Source: Bacteroidota bacterium
Lineage (GTDB): Bacteria > Bacteroidota > Bacteroidia > Flavobacteriales > Flavobacteriaceae
Assembly (NCBI GenBank): GCA_947460615.1
Contig: CANHHG010000011.1
Location: 1 to 44,886 of the forward strand
Reading direction: 5' to 3'
Length of the DNA stretch: 44,886 bases
In this document: piece after piece, positions 44,859 through 44,886 of the stretch
Position numbering within the stretch: position 1 is the stretch's first letter
How the letters are laid out: each line of letters begins with the position of its first letter
Made by a program: the position numbers and the translations under genes
Notes under the pieces: model-generated
The model's database searches: none
What the model was told of the DNA's origin: nothing
The model's input: the letters and a program-made list of their open reading frames with translations, nothing else

Positions 44859-44886
44859 GCCAGTGTAGCTCAGTTGGCTAGAGCAG
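44859..44886 (+). tRNA. tRNA gene, 5' part only (possibly tRNA-Thr)
   Basis: The last 28 bases read as the start of a tRNA: a 7-base acceptor strand (GCCAGTG), T8-A9, then a D stem and loop with GCTCAGTTGGCTAGAGC. The anticodon lies outside the window. A tRNA-Thr identity is a guess from the flavobacterial order of rpsU, xerC, hpf and then a tRNA cluster before tuf. Confidence 0.85.

Overview
The window reads as an ordinary, AT-rich chromosomal segment of a member of the Bacteroidota, almost certainly a Flavobacterium or close flavobacterial relative. Support: Bacteroidota-type -7 promoter boxes (TAnnTTTG) sit in front of many genes; Shine-Dalgarno sequences are nearly absent except for one striking case before rpsU; there is a SusC/SusD pair, a type IX secretion (T9SS) sorting domain, and families typical of this phylum (GSCFA, DUF5522, DUF2851, Porin_10-like, TPM/LemA, PNGase F-related). 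No prophage, insertion sequence, CRISPR array or conjugative element was seen.

Layout. 1-1684: end of era, then der (ribosome-assembly GTPases). 1737-4949 (minus): a probable operon of an M23 endopeptidase, a MerR-type regulator, LemA and two TPM-domain proteins. 5297-7924: alaS behind a 347-base gap with a degenerate dispersed element and an 8-bp tandem repeat. 7988-10691: a small secreted protein, a GSCFA protein, a rhodanese and an enoyl-CoA hydratase-like protein. 10694-15328 (minus): an aromatic amino acid hydroxylase, then an operon of a 58-residue DUF5522 protein, urocanate hydratase and a DUF4136 lipoprotein. 15444-18500: a D-cysteine desulfhydrase/ACC deaminase-like enzyme, a LysM glucosaminidase lipoprotein and hemL. 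18553-26753 (minus): a small secreted protein, a T9SS-exported subtilase, and an operon of lysS with two secreted proteins of unknown function. 26890-28253: lipB and rnhB, convergent. 28452-33794: susC, susD and a surface lipoprotein. 33906-37247: a putative porin and a cystathionine beta-synthase-like enzyme. 37277-39510: a secreted PNGase F-related protein (minus) and a divergent DnaQ-type exonuclease. 39599-43197: DUF2851, PspC, a helix-hairpin-helix membrane protein and an acyl-CoA dehydrogenase. 43272 to the end: rpsU, a XerC/D recombinase, hpf and the start of a tRNA gene.

How they fit together. Translation and ribosome function recur (era, der, alaS, lysS, rpsU, hpf, tRNA), as do envelope functions (M23, glucosaminidase, porin, SusCD, T9SS subtilase) and amino-acid use (Phe/Tyr hydroxylation, His degradation, cysteine enzymes, acyl-CoA enzymes). 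The observations most worth a second look are the secreted PNGase F-like protein with an extra GLPGLI-like N-terminal region and an apparent change at one catalytic position; the textbook Shine-Dalgarno before rpsU in a genome that otherwise avoids them; promoter boxes embedded in or abutting hairpins before xerC and the terminal tRNA; a degenerate dispersed intergenic element present twice; and the uncharacterised C-terminal region of the aromatic amino acid hydroxylase. I did not find an obviously new multi-gene system. Family assignments rest on motif recognition from memory, not on database searches.
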